A stretch of 64,000 bases of DNA, taken from Petaurus breviceps papuanus (Eukaryota > Chordata > Mammalia > Diprotodontia > Petauridae). The notes beneath the pieces are model-generated. The model ran no database searches, was not told the origin of the DNA, and was given only the letters and a program-made list of their open reading frames with translations. Below, piece by piece: positions 34,180-44,960 of this stretch. The stretch covers positions 25,418,340-25,482,339 of the forward strand of contig JAMXIF010001193.1 in NCBI GenBank assembly GCA_028583685.1. The letters are read 5' to 3'. A program made the translations under genes and the position numbers. Position 1 is the first letter of the stretch. Each line of letters starts with the position of its first letter.

Positions 34180-35537
34180 ACTTTATTCTATACCAGGCAT
34201 ATTATGACTAGAACAAACTGTTATTTCATAGTTTTATTCCATGTTTATAACAATACAATAAACTGTCTGGTGGTACACAAAATTTCTTCTACAATCACAA
34301 AATATACACTTAAAAGTTCCTCTCTAGGAAAAATGGCCCTCTACCGCTATATCATCCTTCAGCTTTATCTTGACCTTAATATATATATATATTTTTAATT
34401 CAGGAGCAATTTCATGAATCAGTCATCTGGGTGTCCAATCTTTGTCCCTCACCTCTTAATTAAAACAATATGCTGTGATGAAAATGTTTGATATTTTTCA
34501 TTCCACCTATAATCTATTACAAAAGTTTTATTCTGCAGGCATTTAGGTAAGAAAAAAGGTAAACAACAAAACCCACAATTTTTCTTTAAAAAAATCCAAG
34601 CTCATAAGGGAATTTATCAGTCAAGTAAGCAACAAGTGAACAAGGTTTCACAATGGCCACTTGCTTTTTCTTCTAATTAACAAATACTTTTTTAAAATCA
34701 GTAGCGTAGGTAAATATGGAGTGAGACGGTTTTAAAACCCCCTCGGGTTCTTACAGTGAGCACTTTTGATGTTCTAGCTAATTACTGATGTGTTATGACA
34801 CACAAAATCCTAACTAGTGAATGTAAATCATCTTTATAGAAGGTTATTTTCTGTCCCTAGTATTTGTGAGGAATTGAGATATTGTCACTATCCAAATCCT
34901 CTAGTGTATTAAAAAGTGGCAGTAGTTACTGTCCATCAATTTCAGCTCCTTTGTAGGGCTTCATACAGTAGATTCTTAGGTATAGTTTTCAATCACAGAA
35001 ACATAGTAGTGACAGACATCTAAATACAAAATGCTCCAATTTTTTTGTCTGCTTTAAAAATATGGTCAACATACCATTTATTTGTTATTGGTACAACAGT
35101 AATTTTGTGCTGAGAATTACAAACCATAGACTCTAGGTGTTTTACTTCACAAAGAGAGTCTAATAACTGTTGAAAAAATTAATACGTTTCTTAAAAATAA
35201 CTCACAGCAATTTGTTATTAAACTGAAACTACTACAAAAGAACAAATAACTTGACAATTCACTAAAAATTTTTAAAATTTTAGCCAAGAGTAGTCAGAAT
35301 TTCAATTTATTAACTAAAGTTTACACATTTTATGTTATATATTACGAAGCCACCATGTAAAAGAAATCAAAAAATAAATCACCTTGAAACCTAACTAAAC
35401 TGCATATTCTAGAAATACAAGCTACAGCATAAAAAAAAATGTTTTCGCACAGTAGTTAGTTGAGAAAAGCTGTTCATTCACTTCTTGGCTTGTAAAAAAA
35501 ACATTTTCCAGAATTCACTCTAAATGATTAACAAAAC
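34180..35537 (-). other. HSBP1: Probable HSBP1 3'UTR terminal exon
   Basis: Two bases after the HSBP1 stop codon the minus strand reads AG|GTAAGAAT (donor at 37228), a strong donor, so the last coding exon is spliced into a further non-coding exon. The best acceptor below it is a pyrimidine tract ending CCCCACAG, with the exon starting at 35537 (GTTTTGTTAATC). The next 1.3 kb is AT-rich, free of recognisable repeats and has no long reading frame. AATAAA on the minus strand occurs at 34527-34532, 34233-34238 and 34182-34187. An L2-type repeat starts just below 34150, so the transcript probably ends around 34160-34230. The exon and its end are inferred from signals only. Confidence 0.6.
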
Positions 35538-37228
35538 CTGTGGGGAAAAAAGAAATACTGTTGATAAATTTTCACTGTAGAATCTGCTAGTGACAGTGTA
35601 GAAGTAGAACAAAAATCATCAAGTGAAAAGTTTTCATAAAGTATCTATATATAGACTTGCTAAAAGCAGGCTATTTCCCCAATGAGAATAAAGAATTCTA
35701 CAACAGATTCAAAGTAATTTAATTACTGTGACTGAAAATTAAAAAGCAATCTGAATTTTTTTTTTTCCCTCTTCTGCCTCCTGTTTGATTTTCACTGAAC
35801 TGGAAGGGACCTTAGAGGCCAACTGTGAATATTGCATAGCTGATATACCAATCTAGTCCAAACCCCTCATTTTACAAAGTGGGAAACTGAAGTCCAAAGA
35901 ATTAACACAACAAAAAGTGCAGGACTTGATGGTCTGGAGACCAGGTTATGTATTCTACCTCTTACCACAGCCCTAGAGTCTCAGTTTCCTCCTCTGTAGA
36001 AAGGGGATACTGATGCTCACATTAACTACTTTGTGAAGCTGTAATGCATAAAGTGTTGGGAGGTAGCTGGGGTGAGGTGGCTAGAGGCTACGTTTAGGAA
36101 TCAGAAAGACTTGAGATAAAATCTGACTTAAGACATTTACTAGCTGCATGATGGTGGGCAAGTCATTCATTTAACTGTTGTTTGCCACAGTTTCTTCATC
36201 TGTAAAATGGGGATAATAATAGTATCTACAGCCCTAGGTTGTTGTGACGATTGAATGAAATAATATTTGTAAAGCACTTAGCACAATCCCTGACACACAG
36301 TAGGCTCTATATAAATATTAGCTATTATTATTATTTAAATATCAACTATTACTAGTATTAATTGATTTCCCCAAGTCAAAATAATAAGCAGCAGAAGTAG
36401 GATTTAAATCAAGGTTCTCTGGTTCAAAATCCAGTGCTCTTTTATTAGCTGCTGTCATTTTGAGTTTGCTTCCATTTCACAATTCTTGAGGGAAAAACTC
36501 TAATTTAATGGGAATTCTTTTGTTTAAACAATGAAAAAATCAGGTTCATAGAAACTTATTAATAGGTCATTTTCTGAAATATCCCTAGGTAAGAAGGAAT
36601 TAATTACATGCTAAAGATGAGGCAATAGAGACAAATTAGACATTATTACACAGCAAACCCATGTTTTACATGAAAATAACTCATGTTTTGCATGAAAATA
36701 ATTTAAAGAACCTCTTGCCTTCCACGATGGTTTATTTCACTGATCATTTCTGTTACTTTGTATATCATAATCACAGAATTTGGCACAAGTAGGTAGCATA
36801 ATGGCATGCTTTAATATTCTTTTTGTTATGGGTATTTCAGTGATTCTATCACTGTCAGTAAACTTCACTTGACCAGAAGATTAAAATGCCAAGAACTATA
36901 TGAAAGGAGTTAAAAACTGTAAATTATTTTCTGGATTGCCTAAACAAGGGTAAGTGGAGAAACAAAGTACAGGGGATAAGGCTTACAATTAAGTGCCCTA
37001 TGACTTGAGGCAAAACATTGTGAATGGCTAACTATAACCACTGTTCTTTCAAGGTATGATGTACATTTTGACTGTTAGAATTTGTGATATTTGAATTTCT
37101 TCAATGAAAGAAAGTAGAGAATATATAGACTCTTGGTATCAATAGCTATAAAAATCAAGTAAGGGGGAAAAAGGAACAGGTAAAAGATTTCAGAATTTTA
37201 TCAAACAGGCAAACAATCTGATTCTTAC
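35538..37228 (-). other. HSBP1 intron 3 (in the 3'UTR) with old SINE copies
   Basis: Donor GTAAGA at 37228 and acceptor CACAG at 35538 bound a 1.69-kb intron lying wholly in the 3'UTR. Because the exon junction is only two bases past the stop codon, it would not mark the transcript for nonsense-mediated decay under the usual 50-55 base rule. MIR-type SINE sequence lies at 35795-36460. The part 36460-37200 holds nothing I recognise. Confidence 0.6.
35795..36460 (+). repeat. Nested MIR/THER-type SINE copies in HSBP1 intron 3
   Basis: An older SINE starts at 35805 ('ctggaagggaccttagaggc') and seems to resume at 36362-36450 ('gatttccccaagtc'). Between them lies a MIR scrap (about 35960) and a good THER1/MIR copy (about 36065-36345, 'tttcttcatctgtaaaatgg', 'gcacttagcacaatccctga'). 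Confidence 0.7.
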
Positions 37229-37230
37229 CT

Positions 37231-39174
37231 TTAACTATTACGTGTAGCAGGTACTTTGTTTTCCCCTTCTATTTCTTCCACCCCTGCTTGGGTCATAAGG
37301 TCAGCGATGTTTTTCTCCAGATCATCAATGCGACTGCTCATATCATCAAGTTCAACATGTTAAAGACAACACTCAGTAAAGTTGTTCCATGACTTATCAT
37401 ATCTTTGGCTTTACCCACATATTAAAGTATGTGGCCTCTAGCAAGTCAAACTAGCATCCACACTCAGGCTAATATAAGCAGACTTTGGCTTAACCTTAAC
37501 CAAAAGAGCAACAACCAAGGGGCAGGAGGGACTGGTCTACAAATGATATTTATGGGACACAAATATGTCCAAACCATGACTTCCTTTCTGTTTTCTTTCC
37601 CATATTTTTTACTTCACAGCCTGTGATTTCAATGATGTGAAAACTACCTCCAATGATGAAGATCAAGAGTCTTAGAGTTGCCTTTGGCACAAAAAGGTTA
37701 AATGACTTGTCCACAGTCACACAACCATCACAAGCATGACTGAGGTGTTCCTACCTCCAAGAGCAGTCCTATATCTACTACCCTCAATGCCTTGACCTTG
37801 GTCATCTTATAAATACAAACACACACATGTGAGTATATGCATGTATGTGTTCATATACATGTAAGTATATAATAGCTATAGCTAAACTAGCTAATGGAGA
37901 TTGGTTTTCACAAGTCACATAAATATATGTGTGTAGCTACTAACAACAGTTAGTAAAGGCTGGTCTTGGCAGTAGCCACATACATACTTACCTGTACTGG
38001 GCTAACAGATGTACCTGGGTCCAGGCCTGCGGATGACCTGGAGAGAGGTAAACACAGCCTGACCTTTGTAAAAGAAAGGCCAACAAAGCTAGTCTCTTCA
38101 GAATTTTTTCATCATTTATGCAACTCCCAATCCCTTTATACACATACAGGTAGCCTCTAACACGACTAGTCTGCAGTTCAACAGAGCTCAGGTCAAAGGA
38201 CCAATCCTGGCTGAGTTGGGCAGATAAATGAGCAACCTCTTAAACCCACTGTACCACCATCCAATATTGTGTGGAAGAGAAAGCCCAGAAGTATGGAAAG
38301 GAAGGGAAGGAGGTAACTCTGAAGAGAAAGGATATTTCGGCCAATTATCTGGTCTGACATAGTCTGAAACTTGTCCTGCATCTGCTGGAGAAGCGTCTGA
38401 ACCTGCAGAAAGGAAGAAAGTGATCCTGATTAGTGGTATGGAAGAGGTTTGCTGGGAAGTATCTCTGGGCTGTTGGGTAAGAGGGATGGTGGGGGAGCAG
38501 GGTTAACTGGGAAGCATCTCTGGGCTGTTGGGTAAGGGGGATGNNNNNNNNNNAGCATCTCTGGGCTGTTGGGTAAGGGGGATGGTGGGGGGCAGGGTTA
38601 GCTGGGAAGCACTTCGGGGGGTGGGGGGGTGGGGAGAAAGGTGGAGACTAAAAACCGGAGCCAGGGCCAGGGTCCTCTGGGATCTGAGGGTACACTCTGT
38701 GGAGTCACTCAAGGTAAAAACCAGGATCTGTTCCCACCCCACCCTACCCCCTGCACCAGGACCCACCACAGTGACAGGAGGACCCTGATTCAAGGCTCCC
38801 AAATGCCATTGAAGGGCAGATTTGGGGGGTCTCCCCACCAGGGGCGGGCCAGAGAAAACCGGGTGCGGACATGGAAGGGGGTGGCGGGGGATCGGCACGG
38901 TGGCAACCCCTACTAAGCAGCTGCCCCCTCGGGAATGGGCCGGGGACGGAGGAGACAGAGGGGAAGCCGCGGTTCCAGCGCTGGGCGGTGACGGGGCGGA
39001 GGCCGCCGAGCAGCCAGGGGGTCGGCGCGACCTTTGCCTCCGGCAGCGCGCCGGCTATCCCAGGACCTCCGAAGCGATCTTTCTTCCCACCAGCCGCCCC
39101 CCACCCCAACCCCCGGCCCTGGGTCCCACCACAGCGGTCAGGTCCTGTACAGTTTTGGGGTCTGTCTCCGCCAT
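37231..39174 (-). CDS. HSBP1: HSBP1, heat shock factor binding protein 1 (three coding exons, complete)
   Basis: HSBP1 is a small nuclear coiled-coil protein. It binds the trimerisation heptad repeats of HSF1 and dampens the heat-shock response. Coding exons on the minus strand are 39174-39130 (15 codons, starting [12 protein letters not shown]), 38402-38336 (22 codons plus 1 base, [20 protein letters not shown] then GR) and 37349-37231 (39 codons plus TAA, with [18 protein letters not shown] and TQAGVEE). They splice to 76 residues, the length of the human protein, with no frame break. Heptad-spaced V/L/I/M residues run through most of it. Against human HSBP1 as I remember it, I see A14 for S, I64 for L, V70 for I and RN for QK at 74-75. 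The start lies in a CpG island. Intron 1 is GT-AG (GTGGGA donor, CTGCAG acceptor); intron 2 is AT-AC. The related HSBP1L1 has a quite different N-terminus and is excluded. The multi-exon structure rules out a retrocopy. Confidence 0.97.
37350..38335 (-). other. HSBP1 intron 2, U12-type AT-AC intron
   Basis: Read on the minus strand, exon 2 ends GGC CGA A at 38336 and the intron begins ATATCCTTTC, the consensus U12 5' splice site. Its 3' end reads GTCTTTAACATGTTGAAC, where TTTAAC resembles the U12 branch site (consensus TTCCTTAAC) and the terminal dinucleotide is AC. The likely branch A (near 37360) lies about 10 bases from the 3' splice site, the short spacing U12 introns use. Splicing restores A|TT GAT GAT, giving R-I-D-D as in HSBP1. 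No GT-AG pair near these junctions keeps both the frame and the conserved residues. Intron length is 986 bases, phase 1. Confidence 0.93.
38448..38620. repeat. Minisatellite in HSBP1 intron 1, interrupted by an assembly gap
   Basis: At least three copies of a unit of about 60-70 bases built around 'ctctgggctgttgggtaa' followed by a G-rich stretch occur in tandem (about 38463, 38517 and 38560). The N run at 38544-38553 falls inside the array and both flanks are nearly identical, so the true copy number is unknown. The G-rich unit lies about 750 bases downstream of the ATG. Confidence 0.9.
38544..38553. other. Assembly gap (10 N)
   Basis: Ten N between two near-identical minisatellite copies. 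The gap size is probably nominal. Confidence 0.99.
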
Positions 39175-39620
39175 AGCGCCGGCTCCTGATTGCACTCAGC
39201 TTCCCAATTCGTCTCTAAGGCCGATGTGCGTCTGCGCCCTGGAGTCGACACGCCTACCGAAGTGCGTGAGAGTGTATCTGCGCCTGCCCAGGTGCCCTGG
39301 AGACCTGTGGGAAATGGAGTTTCTATGGGTGGCGGGAAGCACTGCACCAGAAGCGGGCGAAGGGAGATTCGAAGGGGGCGGGGCAAGAGTGCTGGCCGCC
39401 TCTTCCTACAGAGCTCTCCGCCCTCCCCCACCTCCCCACCCCCGCCCACGCTCTCTTCCCTAGTCTTCCTCCCTATTCCTCCCAGCCACTTCTCTGTGCC
39501 CCTCCAGTCACGGAGCCGTTCCCTGGCACCCATGGTGACCCCATCCTCCTTGCATCCTACACCCCCCGCATCCCCACCCCACCCAGTACCTCTCTCCTCA
39601 CTTCTCCACTGAATCTCCCA
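38800..39620 (-). promoter_or_regulatory. CpG island and promoter of HSBP1
   Basis: GC content and CpG frequency rise sharply here and nowhere else in the window. The island covers HSBP1 exon 1, the start of intron 1 and about 440 bases upstream of the ATG at 39174. A GC box (gggggcgggg, about 39374-39383) lies about 200 bases upstream of the ATG, and an ATTGG (inverted CCAAT) lies nearer on the transcribed strand. No TATA box is evident, as expected for a housekeeping gene. The transcription start was not located. The long open frames on both strands here are by-products of GC-rich DNA. Confidence 0.88.
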
Positions 39621-40300
39621 CATCCCACCTCCTGTGCTTCCTTCCCCACTTGAGGCTGTGTATCCTGTGTTTGTGGACACAGTGGATGACTGCATCATCC
39701 TCCTTAAACCCGGTTCTTAATTTTCCTGGGCTGTATTTCCTCTATCAGCCAATCAATGAACATTTACACTTACTATCATTAACAGAATTTTACGGAGCCA
39801 GTCTGACATAGGAATGAGGAGACAGAGCAGGCTAGAGACAGAAATGCCAGGGATCTAGGAGCCGGTTAATTAATTACTCTCGGAGTGAGGGAAGCTCTCT
39901 ATGCTGGAGTAAAGACACAGCTCATGTACATAATTCAGTCACAGGTGGGGAAAGAGGAGGAAGGTGGACCGCAAGTCCATGCAGGTGTTCTGGAGTCCTG
40001 TGAGAACAGTATTGTTTCAAGTCCATGGGGGTCCTTACTTGGTGGGATGCAGGATCACTGTTCTGTGACGGGAACAGGTTCTACAGTCTTTGGCTTCACT
40101 TAACCTACACAGGCACAGGAATGTAGTGATGTGAGAGTGTTGTCAAGAGTTTGATTGATCATTTCAAGTTGCATCATAAGTCCCTGACACCCAAGCCAGA
40201 GTCTCCTGAGAAATCTAAATTATTTGTATATTCATTACATATATCAAACTGATGAATATGAAAGTCATAATTCCCTTCATGCTATGTAACAAGGAAGAAA
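39621..40300. other. Upstream flank of HSBP1, unassigned
   Basis: CpG falls away here. No repeat or exon recognised. Confidence 0.45.
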
Positions 40301-40304
40301 GAAA

Positions 40305-40410
40305 CATGAAATTTTTAAGCACTCACTGTACACCAGGCCCTGTGGATACAAATAAAGCCAAAAAGACATTCCCTGGTTTCTAGTAGCATTCATTCTAAAG
40401 GGAAAAGATA
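40305..40410 (+). repeat. 'tattaagcactta'-type interspersed repeat fragment
   Basis: 'taagcactcactgtacacca', 'ggccctgtggatac' and 'agtagcattcattctaaagg'. Confidence 0.55.
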
Positions 40411-40529
40411 ATTCACAAAAAAGAAGCAGAAAAAGGAAGGGGGAAAGGAGTCTGGAGCCAAATCAGTAATGGGTACAGCAAAAAGAAGACTGTCAAATTT
40501 GGGCCCCTCCACAAAAACGAGGCCCCAGA

Positions 40530-40606
40530 AGGAAACCATCACTGAATAAAATGGAGAGCACCTATGCTGGTATTTTGAACCTTGGGAAGTTGCCTTTGCA
40601 TGGCAT
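40530..40606 (+). mobile_element. 3' end of an LTR related to 53812-54540
   Basis: 'actgaataaaatggagagca' through 'ttgcatggcattaca'. The same 77 bases occur on the opposite strand at 53812-53886, where they end an LTR. AATAAA here is the likely LTR polyadenylation signal. Confidence 0.75.
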
Positions 40607-40744
40607 TACAGGGAGAAAGGGAAAAAATACCTTTTTCATATCTTGGACAATTGATTTAATTTGTTAATTCCCTTAATTAAATTTTATGTTCTGGACATCA
40701 TGAAATCTCAGCATTGAAAGTGACCCCCAAAGGCCATCTAGTCC

Positions 40745-41110
40745 AACCAATATCTGACAAGAATTCCCTCTGCAATATATACAACAAAAGACACACAAAA
40801 TAGTGAAGAGTAAAGTGAGCAGAACCAAGAGAACATTATATACAGTAATAGCAATATTGTTTTAAGAGTGTACTTGAGTGACTAAGTCATTTTGATTATG
40901 ATAAATGCATAAATTAAAAATAAAGGACATATGAAGAAAAATGCTATCTGCATCTGGAGAAAGAACTAATAAATACAAGTATGTATAGGATAATTTTAAG
41001 TGTGTGTATGTGTATATACATATATACCAATTTGTGTCTAATTGTAGCTATTTCTAGGGTGAAGAGGAAAGAAAAAAAAGGGAAAAAAAGACATTTACAT
41101 GTTAATTTTA
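40745..41110 (+). mobile_element. L1 3' end, sense
   Basis: 'gtgagcagaaccaagagaac', 'atgctatctgcatctggaga' and 'ccaatttgtgtctaattgta' match the copy at 62100-62345. Confidence 0.88.
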
Positions 41111-41126
41111 TTAAATGTATAAGAGA

Positions 41127-41285
41127 GGGGTGACTAGGTGCCTCAGTGAAAAGAGCACTGGCCCTGAAGTCAGGAAGACCTGAGTTCAAATTCAGCCTCA
41201 GACAATTAACACTTATTAGCTGTGTGACCTTGGACAAGTAACTTAACCCCAATTGCCCTGCCTTCCCACCTCCAAAAAGCAAATT
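41127..41285 (+). repeat. WSINE1-type SINE
   Basis: 'gggtgactaggtgcctcagt', 'gaagacctgagttcaaattc' and 'aacttaaccccaattgccct', then an A-rich tail. Confidence 0.93.
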
Positions 41286-41514
41286 ATATATATGAGAACA
41301 AGAAGTTATACATAGTAGATTTGCAAGTTCAAGTGCAATCATCTTTTTTATCATACCATATTATGAAAATGCTTGCTTTATTCCATAAATTAAAATAAAA
41401 TAAATTTTAAAAAATCAATATATAGTAATCATAAAAAAAAAGAGAGAACATATGGTTTGTCACCTGAGGTAGAGCCCACAACCACCTAAGGCATCCATCT
41501 CCATTTTTATTTTT

Positions 41515-41676
41515 ATTTTATTTATTTTTTGCTTTTTGGAGGGTAGTTGGGGTTAAAGTGACTTGCCCAAAGTCACATGCCTAGTAATTGTGTCAAGTGT
41601 CTGAGGTTGGATTTGAACTCAGGTTCTCCTGACTCCAGGGCCAGTTCTCTATTCACTGTGCCACCTAGCCACCCCC
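41515..41676 (-). repeat. WSINE1-type SINE
   Basis: 'ttttgctttttggagggtag', 'ggatttgaactcaggttctc' and 'cactgtgccacctagccacc'. Opposite strand to the copy 230 bases before it. Confidence 0.93.
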
Positions 41677-41689
41677 CCCCATCTCCATT

Positions 41690-41900
41690 TTAAAATGACT
41701 AATTCCTAGGAAATTTTTCTTTCTTCAAGCTTAAATTTGTTTCTTTGAAACTTCTACCAAATCTAGTTCTGTCCTTTGGGGCCAAACAGAAGAAATCTAA
41801 TCACTTTTTCAGATCACAGACTTTCAAATAATTAAGGACAGCTATATTATATTCTCTAAAAGTCTTCCATTATTCCTTCACCTGATTCTTGTATGTCAGT
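41690..41900 (-). mobile_element. CR1/L3 LINE fragment
   Basis: 'tctgtcctttggggccaaac' and 'ctttcaaataattaaggaca' follow CR1 antisense text. Confidence 0.75.
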
Positions 41901-42635
41901 GAGGTGATGATGCTACTTACCACTTCTTACTTATCCACTTCTGGAGAGACATTTAGCAATGTCTGTTGTATAATATAGCAATCAAAAATGAACACAACCT
42001 TCTACATGACATCTAGAAGGTTAAAATCCCAAGAGGGAGTAGTGACCAGTGTAGGACAAAGTTATAGCTAAATCTAGTAATGAGACAAGGAATGAAAAGA
42101 TAGGTAATTAGATTAACTAGATAAATATTAGCTGTTAATTATGTTTGTTCTTGAGATTCTCCCCTTGACCTTTAACCAAGGTGGCAACTGATAGCTGCTT
42201 CTGTTTCTATTTGGGCTTGGCAAGAATCTGTTAATTTCTCATCAAAGGCAGCTGTTCAAGCTGGCATCATATTGGAAAAAAAGGCAAGAAGTCTGCTATA
42301 AATAAATCAAGCCTTGCTCATGTGCCCTTAGAAACAGCTTTCAGCCCACAGCTCCTGTGCCCTTAGAAACAGCAAACAGGCTGTTTCCTACATACTATTC
42401 ACCATGAAAGATAAAAGCTAACAACAAAAAATGATAGAGTAGAATCTCTCAAAAAGTATAGGGTGCAAGCAGAATTTTGCAATCTTTGGAGTGCATTATA
42501 TTTGCATTTTAGATAGCGACAAGTAAAAGCTATGTGTGTACAAATTAAAAGTTGGTGTTGTTATTAGAAGAGCATATGAAAAATATGAAGAAATATAAAT
42601 GTTCCTTGAAAGAATAAAGATGTTATTCAAGAACA
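41901..42635. other. Unassigned DNA, possible LTR piece
   Basis: 42325-42382 holds a tandem pair of 'gtgcccttagaaacagc', and 42295 has 'ctataaataaatc'. This is suggestive of an LTR promoter region, but no termini were found. Confidence 0.35.
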
Positions 42636-43930
42636 TTCTTTCAAAAGAAAAAGGAATTGAGAAATAAGCAGGCATTCTTGATGCAATGTCTAAGAGCTGG
42701 ACTCAGTCAAGAAGAATTCTTAAAATAACAATTTATTGATATAGTCTGTTTCTTAAGACACCATAGTTATACCAAGTCTCCTTTACTTTCCCCTCTTACA
42801 GAGCCATTCCATATGACAAACAGTATTTTCTTTAGACAGGACAAAAATGTCAACAAAACTAACTGATGTATTGAAAAAGTCTGAAAACTAACACCTATAT
42901 ACCTTCCACCTCCATGAAGGAGTGGGTTGCTAATGTCTTTTCTTTTCTTTTTTTTCTATTTATTTATTTTTGGTTTTCAACATTCATTTACACAAGATTT
43001 TGAGTTACAAACCCTATCTTTCCCCTACCCCCACCCCAAAATAGTGAGCCTACGGAATACCCTTTACCCTAATCTGTTCTCTCATATTGTCTCCCATTCC
43101 CTTCCCCTCCTACCCCCCCACCAACTTTCTAATAGGGCAAGATGGATTTCTATAACCCAGTGCCTGTCTATCTTATTTCCCAGTTGCATGTAAAAAGCAA
43201 TTATTTTTAACATTTGTTTTTTAAACTTTGAGTTCCAGAGTCTTTTCTTTCTTCCCTCCTCACCCACCCCCACTGGGAAGATAAGCAATTCAACCTAGGT
43301 TGTACATGTGTAGTTACACAAAATATTTCCATAGTAGCTTCATTGTGAAAAACTATATTTCTCTCCATCCTATTCTGCCCCCCCCCATTTATTATATTTT
43401 CTACTTTGAGCCTGTACCTTTTCAAAAGTGTTTCCTTCTAACTACCCTCTCCCCCAATCTGCCCTCCTTCCTATCATCCTCCCTCTTATCCCCATTCCCC
43501 CCTGCTTTCCTGTAGGGTAAGGTACCCAATTGAATGTATATGTTATTCCTTCCTTATGCCAAATTCAATGACAGTAAGGTTGTCCCATTCCCTTTCACCT
43601 TCCTGCTCTTCCCCTCCATTATAATAGTATTCTCTTGCCTCTTTTATATGAGATAATTTACCCCATTCTGTCTCGCCCCATCTCCTCCTCTCATTATATT
43701 CCTCTCTCATCTCTTAATTTTATTTTTTAGATATCATCCCTTCATATTCAACTCATCCTGTGCCTTCTGTCTATGTATACATGTACACAGTTATGCACAC
43801 ATTCAAATATATATTTATATACATACACACCCTCCTATACATACATATATATGTATGTATGTATGTATATATATGTATACACACACACATATATATACCC
43901 TTCAGCTATCCTCATACTGAAAAAAGTCTT
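42636..43930 (-). mobile_element. L1 3'UTR and ORF1-ORF2 spacer segments, antisense
   Basis: 42636-42930 has L1 3'UTR text ('tgaaaaagtctgaaaactaa'). 42940-43360 repeats the 20275-type end. 43400-43930 is pyrimidine-rich and leads directly into ORF1, as the purine-rich spacer after ORF1 does at 9430-10080 on the other strand. ATGT/CA-rich simple sequence fills 43780-43900. Confidence 0.75.
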
Positions 43931-44960
43931 GAGAGTTAAAATTATCATTTTTCCATGTAGGAATGCAAATAGTTCAACTTTAATAAGTTCCTTATGATTT
44001 CTTTTTCCTGTTTACCTTCTCATGCTTCTTGTATTTGAAAGTCAAATTTTCTGTTCAGCTCTGGTTTTTTCTTTAAGAATGCTTGAAAGTCCTCTATTTC
44101 ATTGAATGACCATATATTTCCCTGAAGCATTATATTCAATTTTGCTGGGTAGATGATTCTTGATTTTAATCCTAGCTCCTTTGACTTCTGGAATATCATA
44201 TTCTCAGCCCTTCGGTCCCTTAAGGTAGAAACTGTTAGGTCTTATCCTGATTGTGTTTCCACAATATTCAAATTGTTTCTTCCTAACTGCTTGCAGAATT
44301 TTCTCCTTGACCTGGTAACTCTGGAATTTGGCTATAATATTCCTAGGAGGTTTCTTTTTGGGATCTTTTTCAAGAGGTGATTGGTGAATTCTTTTAATTC
44401 TATTTTGCCTGCTGATTCTACAATATCAGGGCAATTTTGCTTGATAATTTCTTGAAAGATAGTGTTTAGGCTCTTTTTTTTAATCATGGCTTTCAGGTAA
44501 TCCAATAATTTTAAAATTATCTCTCCTGGATCTATTTTCCAGGTCAGTGGTGTTTCCAATGAGATATTTCACATTGCCTTCTATTTGTTCATTTGTTTGG
44601 ATCTGTTTTATAGTATCTTGATTTCTCATAAAATCATTAGCTTCCAATTGCACCAATCTAATTTTGAAGTAATTATTCTCTTCAGTGAGTTTTTGAAATT
44701 CCTTTTCCATCTGGCAAATACAGCTTTTTAAGGCATTCTTCTTATTGACTTTTTGGGCCTCTTTTGCCATTTGAGTTAGTCTACTTTTAAGGTGTTATTT
44801 TCTTCAGTATTTTGGGGGTCTCCTTTAGCAAGCTGTTGATGCATTTTTCATTATTTTCCTGCATCATTCTCATTTCTCTTCCCAATTTTTCCTCCACTTC
44901 TCTTACTTGATTTTCAAAATCCTTCTTGAGCTCCTCCATTGTGATTATTCTTTCAATTTC
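43931..44960 (-). pseudogene. L1 ORF1 remnant, antisense
   Basis: 44770-44480 encodes MEKEFQKLTEENNYFKIRL and LENRSRRDNFKIIGLPE (coiled coil, then start of the RRM). 44559-44332 gives LNTIFQEIIKQNCPDIVE, and further on RIIYPAKLNIMLQGN and FNEIEDFQAFLKKKPE mark the C-terminal domain. Most of ORF1 is present, in several frames. Confidence 0.9.

Noticed and set aside
34150-35537. A separate gene in the repeat-free tract below HSBP1 intron 3
   Set aside because: No open frame; an HSBP1 3'UTR explains it better.
39340-39400. Possible heat-shock element (GAA/TTC words) in the HSBP1 promoter
   Set aside because: The words gaagggagattcgaag lack the nGAAnnTTCnnGAAn spacing.
38822-39463. 213-codon plus-strand and 186-codon minus-strand frames in the CpG island
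   Set aside because: They overlap HSBP1 exon 1 and promoter, are P/G/R-rich, and are typical stop-poor frames in GC-rich DNA.
43780-43900. ATGT/CA repeats as possible satellite or CRISPR-like array
   Set aside because: Irregular simple sequence with no unique spacers; a vertebrate genome.
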